DNA from: Gammaproteobacteria bacterium
GTDB lineage: Bacteria > Pseudomonadota > Gammaproteobacteria > Pseudomonadales > Azotimanducaceae
DNA: 38,866 bases
Direction of reading: 5' to 3'
NCBI GenBank assembly: GCA_026705345.1
Contig: JAPPAV010000111.1
Span: forward strand, 1 to 38,866
Positions 1-7,034 of the stretch are shown one piece after another. The notes below the pieces were generated by a model. It did not search any database. It was given only the letters and a program-made list of their open reading frames with translations, and was not told where the DNA came from. Position 1 is the stretch's first letter. Each line of letters starts with the position of its first letter. The position numbers and the translations under genes were made by a program.

Positions 1-2
1 GG

Positions 3-101
3 GAGGAACGCAGGGCCGCCATGGTCAGCAATCTCCTCGTCGTGCTGTGCGGCGACAAGGGCACCCAACCCGTGCTCAACACGGGCACGCTCTACCAGTA
101 G
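3..101 (+). CDS. SPFH/band-7 domain protein, C-terminal end only (partial)
   Basis: An open frame enters from the left edge and ends in TAG at 99-101. The 32 visible residues end in V-V-L-C-G-D-K-G, then [11 protein letters not shown]. From memory this matches the C-terminus of bacterial SPFH (stomatin/prohibitin-like) membrane proteins, which are often followed directly by a small ribbon-helix-helix gene containing S-V-N-A-Q-I, exactly as here. The SPFH domain itself lies outside the window, so the call rests on the tail and the neighbour. Confidence 0.6.
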   Translation, partial: EERRAAMVSNLLVVLCGDKGTQPVLNTGTLYQ

Positions 102-126
102 CGGCCGGCGGCGGCCGGCGTAACGG

Positions 127-354
127 ATGGCCACTACCCGCAAGCCATTCCTGCTGCGTACCGACCCGGAAGTCGTCGCGGCATTGCAACGCTGGGCGGC
201 GGACGAGCTGCGCAGCGTCAACGCGCAGATCGACTTCCTGCTGCGACGTGCGTTGCGCGACGCGGGCCGCTTCCCGGACCGGCTGGATGGGGGTGCCGGT
301 GGAACGCCGGCAACGGATTCGGACAAGGCCGCCGGATCCCGCTCGGGTGGCTAA
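127..354 (+). CDS. Arc/MetJ-type ribbon-helix-helix small protein
   Basis: This 75-residue protein starts with a basic stretch and a beta-strand-like F-L-L-R-T segment. Two helices follow, the second containing [14 protein letters not shown], the classic arrangement of Arc-like ribbon-helix-helix DNA-binding proteins. The C-terminal 25 residues are Gly/Ala/Asp-rich and probably disordered. It begins 25 bp after the SPFH gene, so the two are probably co-transcribed. A DNA-binding role follows from the fold; the target is unknown. No toxin partner is visible next to it, so I do not call it an antitoxin. Confidence 0.75.
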   Translation: MATTRKPFLLRTDPEVVAALQRWAADELRSVNAQIDFLLRRALRDAGRFPDRLDGGAGGTPATDSDKAAGSRSGG

Positions 355-520
355 GTTGCATTATGAACGCGCTGCAACTTGCCATGCGTGACTTCAATCA
401 TCGCGGTTCCGTCCGTCATCCATCCTGCCGCTGAACTCGGCACTGGCCCGGTAGTCGAATTGGGCAATAGGCCTTGCCATGATGATGTTGGCGAAGCCGG
501 TTTTTCTAGAGCGAGGAACT

Positions 521-841
521 ATGGATACGGATCCCGCCGCCGATCACGAAAACCCCCGTCGGGTTGAAGAGACCGCCGTAGCCCTTCTGCTTCGGTCAAC
601 TCACCTTGAAGTCGGTCAGATCATGGAGCTGATGGACATCGGGGATCGCGAGTTTCGCGACATGGCCTCGCGCAACGGCGATATTGCGCGGCGCCTCGAA
701 GAACGTCGCCTGGGCACGCTGCGACCGATCCAGTCGGAACCGCGGCGCTGCAAATCCTGCCGGGAGTGGTTCCTGCCGTACGGCCACGATCGCTACTGTT
801 CGGATGCCTGCAAGCGCACCGCGCAGTGCCACAAGCGATGA
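521..841 (+). CDS. Small protein with C-terminal CX2C-X12-CX3C zinc-finger motif
   Basis: The protein has 106 residues. I chose the ATG at 521 over an in-frame upstream ATG because GAGG sits 6 bases before it. The N-terminal two thirds are helical and acidic/basic. The C-terminus carries C77-K-S-C80 and C93-S-D-A-C97 with 12 residues between the pairs, plus a trailing C103-H104, which suggests one zinc site. The helical part could be a helix-turn-helix-like segment, but I do not recognise a family. It stands alone between an RHH gene and a REP pair, and the function is unknown. Confidence 0.65.
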   Translation: MDTDPAADHENPRRVEETAVALLLRSTHLEVGQIMELMDIGDREFRDMASRNGDIARRLEERRLGTLRPIQSEPRRCKSCREWFLPYGHDRYCSDACKRTAQCHKR

Positions 842-872
842 GATCCCCTAACGGTCGTTTTCGCGAAGCATT

Positions 873-965
873 GTAGGGGCGACCCTTGTGGTCGCCCGGT
901 CGTCGCCCCCTCGACCCGATCGCGCCCGCTAGGGCGCGCCGGGACGGGACAAGCCCGTCCCCTAC
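873..965. repeat. REP-like inverted pair (BIME), locus 1
   Basis: A forward hairpin at 873-897 has a GTAG foot, stem GGGCGACC, loop CTTGT and stem GGTCGCCC. An inverted partner lies at 941-965 (stem GGGACGGG, loop ACAAG, stem CCCGTCCC, then CTAC). Between them, about 921-938, is a third GC palindrome. The CTA of the right end is also the arsC stop codon on the minus strand. The same family recurs at seven other places in the window. Confidence 0.9.
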
Positions 966-1393
966 GACCCCAGTTCGCTGGCGAGCAGCTCCCGGCTGAA
1001 AGCGCCGATCGCATCCCGGATTCGACGGAACACGGCCGTGAACGCTTCGTCGTCCATCCACGGATAGTCTGGATCCTCGAAGGCGCGGTGCAGCGTTCGC
1101 TTTGCACCGGGAAAAACGGGACAGGCTTCCTTCGCCTGGTCGCACACCGTCACGACTAGGTCGAAGTCGTCGTCGAGGTAGTCGTCGACGTGATCGGAAG
1201 TGTGCCCGGCAATGTCGATGCCGATTTCGGCCATCACCTTGATCGCCACCGGGTGAACGCCCTTGGGTGCCGTTCCCGCGCTCTCGACCTCAACCCGCTC
1301 GCCCCCGAGGTGCCGGAGCCAACCGTGTGCCATTTGCGAGCGAGCGCGGTTGCCGGTGCAGATGACGAGTATCCGAAACGGCGTGCGGCTCAC
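962..1393 (-). CDS. arsC: Arsenate reductase / low-molecular-weight phosphatase family (ArsC, thioredoxin type)
   Basis: The 143-residue protein has the LMW-phosphatase signature C12-T-G-N-R-A-R18 (CX5R) after a beta-strand, a later Cys pair C84 and C91 as in the three-cysteine relay of thioredoxin-coupled ArsC, and an E-D-P-D loop near residue 107 carrying the general-acid Asp. The family reduces arsenate to arsenite in the cytoplasm. I chose the GTG at 1391-1393 because it overlaps the TGA of the upstream dioxygenase gene (GTGA), which indicates translational coupling; a longer frame would run through that gene. No arsB, acr3 or arsR lies nearby, which is unusual. The stop codon lies inside a REP hairpin. 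A protein-tyrosine-phosphatase role is less likely given the Cys pair. Confidence 0.88.
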   Translation of the reverse strand: MSRTPFRILVICTGNRARSQMAHGWLRHLGGERVEVESAGTAPKGVHPVAIKVMAEIGIDIAGHTSDHVDDYLDDDFDLVVTVCDQAKEACPVFPGAKRTLHRAFEDPDYPWMDDEAFTAVFRRIRDAIGAFSRELLASELGS

Positions 1394-2544
1394 AGCCGCG
1401 GAGACTTCGTCAGAACACTGATGGCGTGCTTGAGATGCAGCGCGAGTTCGAGGTCGTCCGCGGCTAGGGCCGTGGCTTTGCGTTCTTGCAGGGACCGCAG
1501 TTTCGCCGCGAAGGCGTCGTTGTCGACGGGTGCGTAGGTGGGGCCGTCCATGTTCGCGTCCATCGGGTGGCCGTGAGCACCTGGCACCAGCACGTCGAAG
1601 TCCTCTTTCAACACCGAGTCCGCCGGTGCCTGGCACTCCGCGACGTAGTTCAGCGCCCCGGCGGGTTGCCGGTAGCCGATCAGCCGCTGCAACTCTACCG
1701 GCAGCTTGCGGGCGATGGGCGGCGGACAGGCCAGCAGCTGGTTCTCCTCCTGGGCGAGAAACCCCAACGCGTAGTTGATGTTCATACCGATGCGGCGTTC
1801 GGTGGATGTGTTGATCCCCGCGCCGTGAACCGACCAGCCTGTCCAGACCAGCGCGCTGCCCTTGGGCATGGTCGCCTGGACCGTCGGCTGCCGATGGCTT
1901 AAGTGTCCGCCCCGGGGTTCCTCGCGATGGCTGCCGAGGACGACGTGGGTGGCGCCGTTGTCTTCAGTGAAATCGGACAGCGCCCACATCACCTCGACCT
2001 GCGGGTCGAGGCGGGCGTCCTGGAAATCATGGACCCACATCCCGTTGGCCCGGTGCAGCTTGAGATGGTGCGGCATGGCCTCGGTGCCGGCGCCTGGACC
2101 CACGTCGATGATCTGCGTCAGGTGCAGTTGCCACGGATAGCGAAAGCCCTTCTCGCCCTTGCCCGATTTGCCGTTGATCTGCACGGCATCGCCGGACAGG
2201 CGCTGTTCGCCCAGGATCGCATTGGCGAGGCGGAGGATCGCCGGGTGGGCGATCATCTTGTGGCTCGCGGGCGACCTCGCCACCAACGCACCGACGCGGC
2301 GGGTGCCGCCAAGCCCGTGCAAACCGTGCGGCGTGGCGTCGATGTAGGGACGCATCTCCCCGACCAGGGCATCGCAGTCGGTGCCCTCCACCGCGTTCTC
2401 GATCACCACGAAGCCGTGGCGGTCGACGGCGTTTAAGACGTGCCGGTCGAAGTCCTCTTCCGACCCTGCCGATCTGGCGCGGGCGAAGTCGAAGCGGAGC
2501 AGTTCGTGGGTGCCGAACGCGTTGGTGACTGTGGATGCGCGCAT
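1390..2544 (-). CDS. Phytanoyl-CoA dioxygenase (PhyH) family protein with an H-x-A iron motif; possible halogenase-like enzyme
   Basis: The 384-residue protein has clear PhyH-family landmarks: W-A-L-S-D-F-T-E-D-N-G-A-T at 187-199 followed by V-V-L-G-S-H, the distal iron ligand H240 in S-V-H-G-A-G, and E-R-R-I-G at 249-253 with the likely 2-oxoglutarate-binding Arg. Where family members have L-H-R-D, this protein reads L-H164-R-A166-N, so the carboxylate of the HxD facial triad is replaced by Ala. In Fe(II)/2OG halogenases such as SyrB2 the same Asp-to-Ala/Gly change opens the chloride site. Halogenase activity here is inference; an inactive or altered oxygenase is the alternative. About 100 C-terminal residues extend beyond the core and end in helical segments. 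The gene is translationally coupled to arsC. Confidence 0.85.
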   Translation of the reverse strand: MRASTVTNAFGTHELLRFDFARARSAGSEEDFDRHVLNAVDRHGFVVIENAVEGTDCDALVGEMRPYIDATPHGLHGLGGTRRVGALVARSPASHKMIAHPAILRLANAILGEQRLSGDAVQINGKSGKGEKGFRYPWQLHLTQIIDVGPGAGTEAMPHHLKLHRANGMWVHDFQDARLDPQVEVMWALSDFTEDNGATHVVLGSHREEPRGGHLSHRQPTVQATMPKGSALVWTGWSVHGAGINTSTERRIGMNINYALGFLAQEENQLLACPPPIARKLPVELQRLIGYRQPAGALNYVAECQAPADSVLKEDFDVLVPGAHGHPMDANMDGPTYAPVDNDAFAAKLRSLQERKATALAADDLELALHLKHAISVLTKSPRL

Positions 2545-2660
2545 GATCTGGTCTTTCCCGTCGCCGCCGCATTATCGGCGGGAACGGGCGAGCGCGCCAC
2601 GGTACGAGAACGTGCAGGTATGCTGTGTCGCTTTCGGCAACCCAGCGAGATGAGGCGAAG

Positions 2661-3599
2661 ATGGCGAGTGAACCAGGGGCCAAAGACAATGCACACCCCG
2701 ACTTGGGTGTGCTCGCGGGAGGCGTGGCGGTTGTCACCGGCGGTGCCTCGGGCATCGGCCTCGCCTTGGTGGAGAAGGCGATCGCCAGCGGAATGCACGC
2801 GGTGATCGCCGACATCGAAGCCGCTGCGATCGACGAGGCGGAATCCCGCTTGGCCGACGCCGCAAGGGCAGCGGGAGTCGAGGTCTTCGGGCACCGCGTC
2901 GACGTCTCCTCGGAGGCGGATGTCCTCGACTTGGAAGCGGCCGTATCGGCTCGTTTTCCGGACAGCCCGGTGTCGCTCCTGTGCTGCAATGCGGGTGTCG
3001 GCGGCGGGGGTCCCGTGTCCAGGGCCAGCGACGTCGACTGGGACTTCGTGCTCGGCGTCAATGTCAAGGGTGTTGCGAACTGCGTGCGCGCATTCGTCCC
3101 CAAGATGGCGGCGGGCGACGCCCCCGGATCCGTAATGGCGACGTCGTCGCAGGACGGGTTGTGCGCCGCCCAAGGCGTCTACGGCGTCTCGAAGCACGCC
3201 TGCGTGGCGTTGATGGAAGCCCTCTACCAGGAACTCCGCGGGCGCCTCACGGTGCATGTGCTATGTCCGAACGTCGTAGCCACCAACATCGTGACCTCCG
3301 AACGCAACCGACCGGCGCGTTTCGGCGGCCCGCGCGCAACCGGCGCCGCGAATTCCATCCAGGAACGCTTCAAGGCGTTCGGCATGCCCCCATCGCGCTG
3401 CGCGGATTTCGTGTTCGACGCCATCCGCACGGGCACGTTCTACGTCATGGCCGAGTCGGAGGACGATCCCGGCTACGTCCGCCTAGAAGCCGAGACGCGC
3501 ATGAAGGCGATCCTCGAGGACGGCTTGCCCTACCGTCCCCGCAGCGCCTACATCGCCAGCGTGTTCAATCCGCGGACCCCGATGCCGCCAAAGCGCTGA
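2661..3599 (+). CDS. Short-chain dehydrogenase/reductase (SDR)
   Basis: A 312-residue NAD(P)-dependent oxidoreductase with classical SDR motifs in order: T26-G-G-A-S-G-I-G33 for the cofactor, N110-A-G-V, a Ser at 162-163, and the catalytic Y174-G-V-S-K178. The acidic residue D51, after the second strand (I-A-D51), suggests NAD(H) preference. I chose the ATG at 2661 over a GTG 36 bases upstream because GAGG is correctly spaced before it. The C-terminal 60 residues extend past the usual 250-residue core. The gene diverges from the PhyH gene, with about 115 bp between the two starts, so both may be served by one intergenic region. The substrate cannot be predicted. Confidence 0.92.
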   Translation: MASEPGAKDNAHPDLGVLAGGVAVVTGGASGIGLALVEKAIASGMHAVIADIEAAAIDEAESRLADAARAAGVEVFGHRVDVSSEADVLDLEAAVSARFPDSPVSLLCCNAGVGGGGPVSRASDVDWDFVLGVNVKGVANCVRAFVPKMAAGDAPGSVMATSSQDGLCAAQGVYGVSKHACVALMEALYQELRGRLTVHVLCPNVVATNIVTSERNRPARFGGPRATGAANSIQERFKAFGMPPSRCADFVFDAIRTGTFYVMAESEDDPGYVRLEAETRMKAILEDGLPYRPRSAYIASVFNPRTPMPPKR

Positions 3600-3653
3600 A
3601 TACCGTTGGCGGGGGACGCGCTTGCCTGTCACGCGCCGAACCCTTGTCGACGC

Positions 3654-3734
3654 GGGCGACGACAAGGGTCGCCCCTACGGTCAACGCGTGACGTTCGATG
3701 GAGCCAACCGTAGGGGACGGGCTTGTCCCGTCCC
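3654..3734. repeat. REP-like pair in tail-to-tail topology, locus 2
   Basis: The left hairpin (3654-3678) ends in CTAC. The right one (3710-3734) starts with GTAG, stem GGGACGGG and loop CTTGT. The GTAG feet face each other across 31 bp, the reverse of the usual arrangement in this window. The pair lies between the convergent SDR and serine-hydrolase genes, 37 bp from the latter's stop. Confidence 0.85.
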
Positions 3735-3771
3735 GACTTGCGCTTGGCCATGGAACGTACCCCGTTGCCGG

Positions 3772-5019
3772 TCAAACGAGCGCTTGGTACACCAACCGCT
3801 GGAAGTCCTCCTGGTAGGTGTTGTTCGGCATCATGCCGGCGGACATCACCTGGGTCAGGCACACGCCGATGAGCTCTTCCGCCGGGTCCGCGAAGTAGGT
3901 GGTTCCGGCAGCGCCGCCCCAGCCGTACGTGCCCACCGAGCGGATCAGCGGCGGCCGCCCGCGGCCGTGGTACATGGCGACGCCGAGACCCCAATGGAAC
4001 CCCGGTCCCGTCATCGGAATGACCATGTCGCCGGTGTGGTTGCCGATCATCATGTCGACGGTTTTCCGGCCTAGTATCCGCACGCCGTCCAACTCGCCGC
4101 CGTTGAGAAGCATCTGGCCGAAGCGCGCGTAGTCGCCTGCCGTCGACAGCACGCCGCCCATGTCGCCGCCGGCCGAGAACTCGGTCTTGGGGCCGACGAC
4201 CTTCTCGCTGCTCTCGGCCTTTTCGACTGCCACTAGGCGAATCTCGCCGTCCACTTCCCGGGGCGCGTAGTTGGCACCGAAGCGGTGGACCGCGTCGTCG
4301 GCGACATAGAAGCCGGTGTCGTCCATGCCCAGGGGCTCGAAGATCGCCTCCCGGAAGAAGACGTCCAGAGGCTGGCCGCTCGCTTCCTCGAGCACAGCGG
4401 TGAGCACGGGATAGCCGACATGGTAGCCGAACTGTTCGCCGGGCTGCGCGGCCAGCGGTAGCTCCGCCAGCGCTCGGATCCGCTCCCGGTTGTTCGGACG
4501 CGGCGCGTCTTCGTCGGTAGGTATCCAGCCAAGCTTGGTGAGGGTGTCGCGATACTGCTGGCGATAGAAATGCGGCATCGTGCCCGGATTGGCAAGCCCC
4601 GTGGTGTTGGTCAGGCAGTCGCGGATGGTGATGCCGCGCCGGGCGCGCTCGGTCAGCATCGGCTCGTCGGCCCGGCGCACCTGCAGATCCCGCCACTCGG
4701 GCAGGTACCGGCCGACGGAATCGTCCTGGGTCAGCACGCCGCGTTCGTACAGCACCATCGTCGCCGCGCCGGCGATGGGCTTGGTATTCGAGTACATCCG
4801 GAACAACGTATCGAGCCCGGCGGGCGCATCGTCGTCCAAGTCCAGCACCCCGCAGGCATGGTGGTGGACGATCTGGCCGTGACGGGCAACGAGCGTGACG
4901 AGGTTCGGGACGCGCCGATCGTCGACAAACGCCTGCATCGCAGGCCCGATTTGGGCCAGGCGGTCCGGGTCGAAACCAAGCGCCGACGGGTCGCCGACGG
5001 GCAAGGGGGAGTCTGACAT
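3772..5019 (-). CDS. Serine hydrolase, class C beta-lactamase / family VIII esterase fold
   Basis: The 415-residue protein has the nucleophile motif S77-N-T-K80 (SxxK) at the usual place after M-Y. The second motif, normally Y-x-N, reads Y199-H-V, and the third is a Gly-rich G-W-G-G-A-A-G-T-T strand near the C-terminus. Such proteins include esterases, D-aminopeptidases and true beta-lactamases. Loss of the Asn and absence of a signal peptide favour a cytoplasmic esterase or amidase over antibiotic resistance. I prefer the ATG at 5019, preceded by an AAGAGAG stretch, to an ATG 18 bases upstream that has no ribosome site. No neighbour shares its strand closely, so it is probably monocistronic. 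Confidence 0.9.
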   Translation of the reverse strand: MSDSPLPVGDPSALGFDPDRLAQIGPAMQAFVDDRRVPNLVTLVARHGQIVHHHACGVLDLDDDAPAGLDTLFRMYSNTKPIAGAATMVLYERGVLTQDDSVGRYLPEWRDLQVRRADEPMLTERARRGITIRDCLTNTTGLANPGTMPHFYRQQYRDTLTKLGWIPTDEDAPRPNNRERIRALAELPLAAQPGEQFGYHVGYPVLTAVLEEASGQPLDVFFREAIFEPLGMDDTGFYVADDAVHRFGANYAPREVDGEIRLVAVEKAESSEKVVGPKTEFSAGGDMGGVLSTAGDYARFGQMLLNGGELDGVRILGRKTVDMMIGNHTGDMVIPMTGPGFHWGLGVAMYHGRGRPPLIRSVGTYGWGGAAGTTYFADPAEELIGVCLTQVMSAGMMPNNTYQEDFQRLVYQALV

Positions 5020-5138
5020 GCGTGCTCTCTTGGACATTCAACGAGTGGAACGCGCCATTGTCGCAGGTTTTGCCTGGGGCCTTGGCACCATCGGACTGTC
5101 CTCCGTGCAACGGCAACGCAAGCCTGCGGCGTGGCCTC

Positions 5139-5216
5139 GTAGGGGCGACCCTTGTGGTCGCCCGCCCGGTCGCGACGCAGTGATTCGGCACGGGACGGGG
5201 CAAGCCCGTCCCCTAC
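5139..5216. repeat. REP-like inverted pair (BIME), locus 3
   Basis: A forward hairpin with GTAG foot, stem GGGCGACC and loop CTTGT at 5139-5163 is followed by an inverted GGGACGGG hairpin ending in CTAC at 5216. The pair lies between the serine-hydrolase start and the end of the hipT-like gene. Confidence 0.88.
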
Positions 5217-5241
5217 GCGCAGGATCAGAGGGCGACGCCCA

Positions 5242-6192
5242 CTAGCTCCATTCGAGCGAGTCGAGACGTCTGCCGATCAGCGACAGGTAGTGCGTCTGCT
5301 GGTCGGTCGGGACAAAGGATTCCGCGATTCGCCGCCGCCATGCGGGAACGGACGTCAGCAACTCTTTCCGCACGCGCTCGACGACCTTGGGCGGAACTCG
5401 CAGACGCTCGTTGGCGTAGTAGCCGATCCAGTCCTTGGCGCCGAGTCGCCGCTTCTTGCCATGGAGCGGCAGCGCGACTTCCTCCAGGGTCTCTAGGCGT
5501 TTGCCGAGTGCGAGGAACGCCACGGTGGTGTTGAGGTAGTCGTACGCGGGGGCGAGTTCGACCTTGCCGTGCCGGGCGATCACCGAGAGGTTCTTGAGAT
5601 GCATGTCCTCGTTGCCGACGAGGAAATTGAACAGGCTCCTCTTTAGGAGCTTGACCTTCTCGATGGCCGGAAACGTGCAATAGGCGTCGAGCAAGCCGAC
5701 CACGCGTTCCATGCTGAAGTCGTACTTCGTGTCCCGGCCCAATCCCGCGAGCTGGGCAAAGTCCTCCACCGCCACCTTGCCATCGTGCCCGACGCGATCG
5801 AACCTTCGCACGAAATAGGACCATGATCCGTCGACGCAACGGACGAGGCCGGACACCGGCACCTCGATGCCGGCGAGTTTCGCCAGTTGCATCGTGAGGC
5901 CCTCGTTTTCCGGTAAGTTCGGGTAGATCTCGTGCTGGGGTTTGAGCACGAAACGCCCGCCTCGGTCCGTGACCACGAATACACCGGCCTTGGCATCCAA
6001 GCGGACGCCGAGCTTGGGTTGGACACCCTGGATCGACATGTTTCCCGCCCGGACCACGGCCTCGCGCCGTTGTTGCGGGGCGTCGTAGGGAAAGTCGTTC
6101 AGCACAGCCAGATTGGGCGAGAGCGCCCGCAGGCCTGCCTTCGAATACCGCGCATCGCCACAGAGCGCGTAGGTGATCGGGCAGCGATTCAA
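5242..6192 (-). CDS. hipT: HipT-like serine/threonine kinase toxin (kinase core of a split HipA)
   Basis: The 316-residue protein covers the HipA kinase core but lacks the N-terminal HipA subdomain, which is encoded by the preceding gene. Visible elements are the Gly-rich loop N-M-S53-I-Q-G-V-Q-P-K60, nucleotide-site K84 (F-V-L-K-P), catalytic G-N-E-D196 with K200-N201, and metal-binding D218 (A-Y-D-Y). Known HipA and HipT kinases phosphorylate aminoacyl-tRNA synthetases: GltX for E. coli HipA and TrpS for HipT of E. coli O127:H6. S53 aligns with the autophosphorylated loop Ser; the second Ser of the SxS type is Gln here. The start ATG overlaps the hipS stop (ATGA). The target of this kinase is unknown. 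Confidence 0.9.
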   Translation of the reverse strand: MNRCPITYALCGDARYSKAGLRALSPNLAVLNDFPYDAPQQRREAVVRAGNMSIQGVQPKLGVRLDAKAGVFVVTDRGGRFVLKPQHEIYPNLPENEGLTMQLAKLAGIEVPVSGLVRCVDGSWSYFVRRFDRVGHDGKVAVEDFAQLAGLGRDTKYDFSMERVVGLLDAYCTFPAIEKVKLLKRSLFNFLVGNEDMHLKNLSVIARHGKVELAPAYDYLNTTVAFLALGKRLETLEEVALPLHGKKRRLGAKDWIGYYANERLRVPPKVVERVRKELLTSVPAWRRRIAESFVPTDQQTHYLSLIGRRLDSLEWS

Positions 6193-6500
6193 GAGAGCTG
6201 TTCCCGAACCGTCACCGCGCCGACGACATCCTCGCCCACCGCCAACAGCTGTCCGAACAGGTCGTTGCGGTCGATCTTCCGCTGGCGCAGCAGGCCATCA
6301 AGCATGACCCCTTCCGGCAGCAGGCCCTCGAAGAAAGGCGGGAAGGCGTCGAACCAGATCGTTCCCGCCGACACGGGCATGGTCAGCGACACGGCGGGTC
6401 CGGTGTAGCCGTCGAGGTAGCGAAAAAGGAATCGCGACGATTCGTGCTCCTCCAGCAGTCCGGCCGGTTCGCCCGCGACGAAGACCGTGGCCCGCCTCAT
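6189..6500 (-). CDS. hipS: HipS-like protein (HipA N-terminal subdomain as a separate gene)
   Basis: The 103-residue protein matches the N-subdomain of HipA: the early strand pair with G-E-P-A-G-L-L, then P-A-V-S-L-T-M-P, then P-P-F-F-E-G-L-L-P-E-G, the diagnostic motif. In HipBST of E. coli O127:H6 the equivalent HipS neutralises HipT. The ATG at 6500 overlaps the hipB stop and its own stop overlaps the hipT start, both as ATGA, so the three proteins are probably made in fixed ratio. Length and order (B, S, T) fit HipBST rather than a recent frameshift of hipA, because both junctions are clean stop/start overlaps. Confidence 0.9.
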   Translation of the reverse strand: MRRATVFVAGEPAGLLEEHESSRFLFRYLDGYTGPAVSLTMPVSAGTIWFDAFPPFFEGLLPEGVMLDGLLRQRKIDRNDLFGQLLAVGEDVVGAVTVREQLS

Positions 6501-6769
6501 GGCCCGGTGTCCGTGTCCGGTTCGGCCGGGTCTCCCAGTGCAGCACGGCACTCGTCCATGAGCGGCCCGTCGAGCATCAAGTCGATGTTGAGGACACCCA
6601 AGACCGCCATTAACGTGGCCAGGCGAACCGTGGGTTTCCCCTTTTCGATGTCGAACACCGAGGTCTTGCCGATCCGTGCCAAATCAGCCAACTCGTGCTG
6701 GCTCAAACCTCCGCGACGCCGGTGAAATCGAACGATGTCGCCCAGAACGTTGGACGTGTTCGCTTTCAT
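6497..6769 (-). CDS. hipB: HipB-like XRE-family antitoxin/repressor
   Basis: The 90-residue protein has an XRE helix-turn-helix at about residues 9-65: L-S-Q-H-E-L-A-D-L-A, then G-K-T-S-V-F-D-I-E-K-G-K-P-T-V. I chose the ATG at 6769 rather than the longer frame to 6814 because the longer version would read through an operator and the -10 region. The C-terminal tail is acidic and probably flexible. Three palindromes upstream are its likely binding sites, implying autorepression. It is the first gene of the hipB-hipS-hipT operon. Confidence 0.9.
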   Translation of the reverse strand: MKANTSNVLGDIVRFHRRRGGLSQHELADLARIGKTSVFDIEKGKPTVRLATLMAVLGVLNIDLMLDGPLMDECRAALGDPAEPDTDTGP

Positions 6770-6781
6770 GACCACATCTCG

Positions 6782-6797
6782 TACTGGTATAGCGGTA
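6782..6797. promoter_or_regulatory. hipBST operator O1 (imperfect palindrome)
   Basis: TACTGGTATAGCGGTA is a two-mismatch version of the perfect palindrome at 6914. It directly abuts the predicted -10 element of the hipB promoter and lies 12 bp upstream of the hipB start. Binding here would block initiation. Confidence 0.7.
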
Positions 6798-6825
6798 TAA
6801 TGCGCCTGAAACACTGCGCCATCAA
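6797..6825 (-). promoter_or_regulatory. Predicted sigma-70-type promoter of hipBST
   Basis: On the minus strand, TTGATG (6825-6820) and CATTAT (6802-6797) are separated by 17 bp. Transcription would start near 6790, leaving a leader of about 20 bases to the hipB ATG. The -10 shares its edge with operator O1. Confidence 0.55.
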
Positions 6826-6842
6826 CCTATTTCGGGATAATT

Positions 6843-6858
6843 TACCGATATAGCGGTA
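6843..6858. promoter_or_regulatory. hipBST operator O2
   Basis: TACCGATATAGCGGTA differs from the perfect palindrome at one position. It lies 61 bp from O1, close to six helical turns, and just upstream of the -35 region. Confidence 0.75.
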
Positions 6859-6913
6859 ATCGGAGGCTGATCCACCGGCTGAGGTCGCGTCCGGCAACTT
6901 TTTACAAAGATAA

Positions 6914-6929
6914 TACCGCTATAGCGGTA
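6914..6929. promoter_or_regulatory. hipBST operator O3 (perfect 16-bp palindrome)
   Basis: TACCGCTATAGCGGTA equals its own reverse complement. Its TACC-N8-GGTA form resembles the TATCC-N8-GGATA operators known for E. coli HipB. It lies 71 bp beyond O2, so looping or cooperative binding along the region is plausible. Confidence 0.8.
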
Positions 6930-6985
6930 ACGTCGTGAGGAGTATGCGCGCCCGTCTGTCGCAGCTGCTTTGAGGACGGTGGACG

Positions 6986-7017
6986 GTGGAGAATGCCTAT
7001 AGTGGAGAATGCCTATA
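6986..7017 (+). repeat. Perfect tandem duplication of a 16-bp unit
   Basis: GTGGAGAATGCCTATA occurs twice without a gap, immediately upstream of the ribosome site of the VOC gene. Each copy contains an ATG. The second copy places TATA just before GGGAGG. Confidence 0.9.
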
Positions 7018-7034
7018 AAGGGAGGCAACTGAAG

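Noticed and set aside
47-391. Arg/Cys-rich frame overlapping the ribbon-helix-helix gene
   Set aside because: Composition is that of a shadow frame, and the RHH protein explains the region.
3772-5019. Calling the SxxK protein an antibiotic-resistance beta-lactamase
   Set aside because: It lacks a signal peptide and the Y-x-N Asn. An esterase or amidase of the same fold is more likely.
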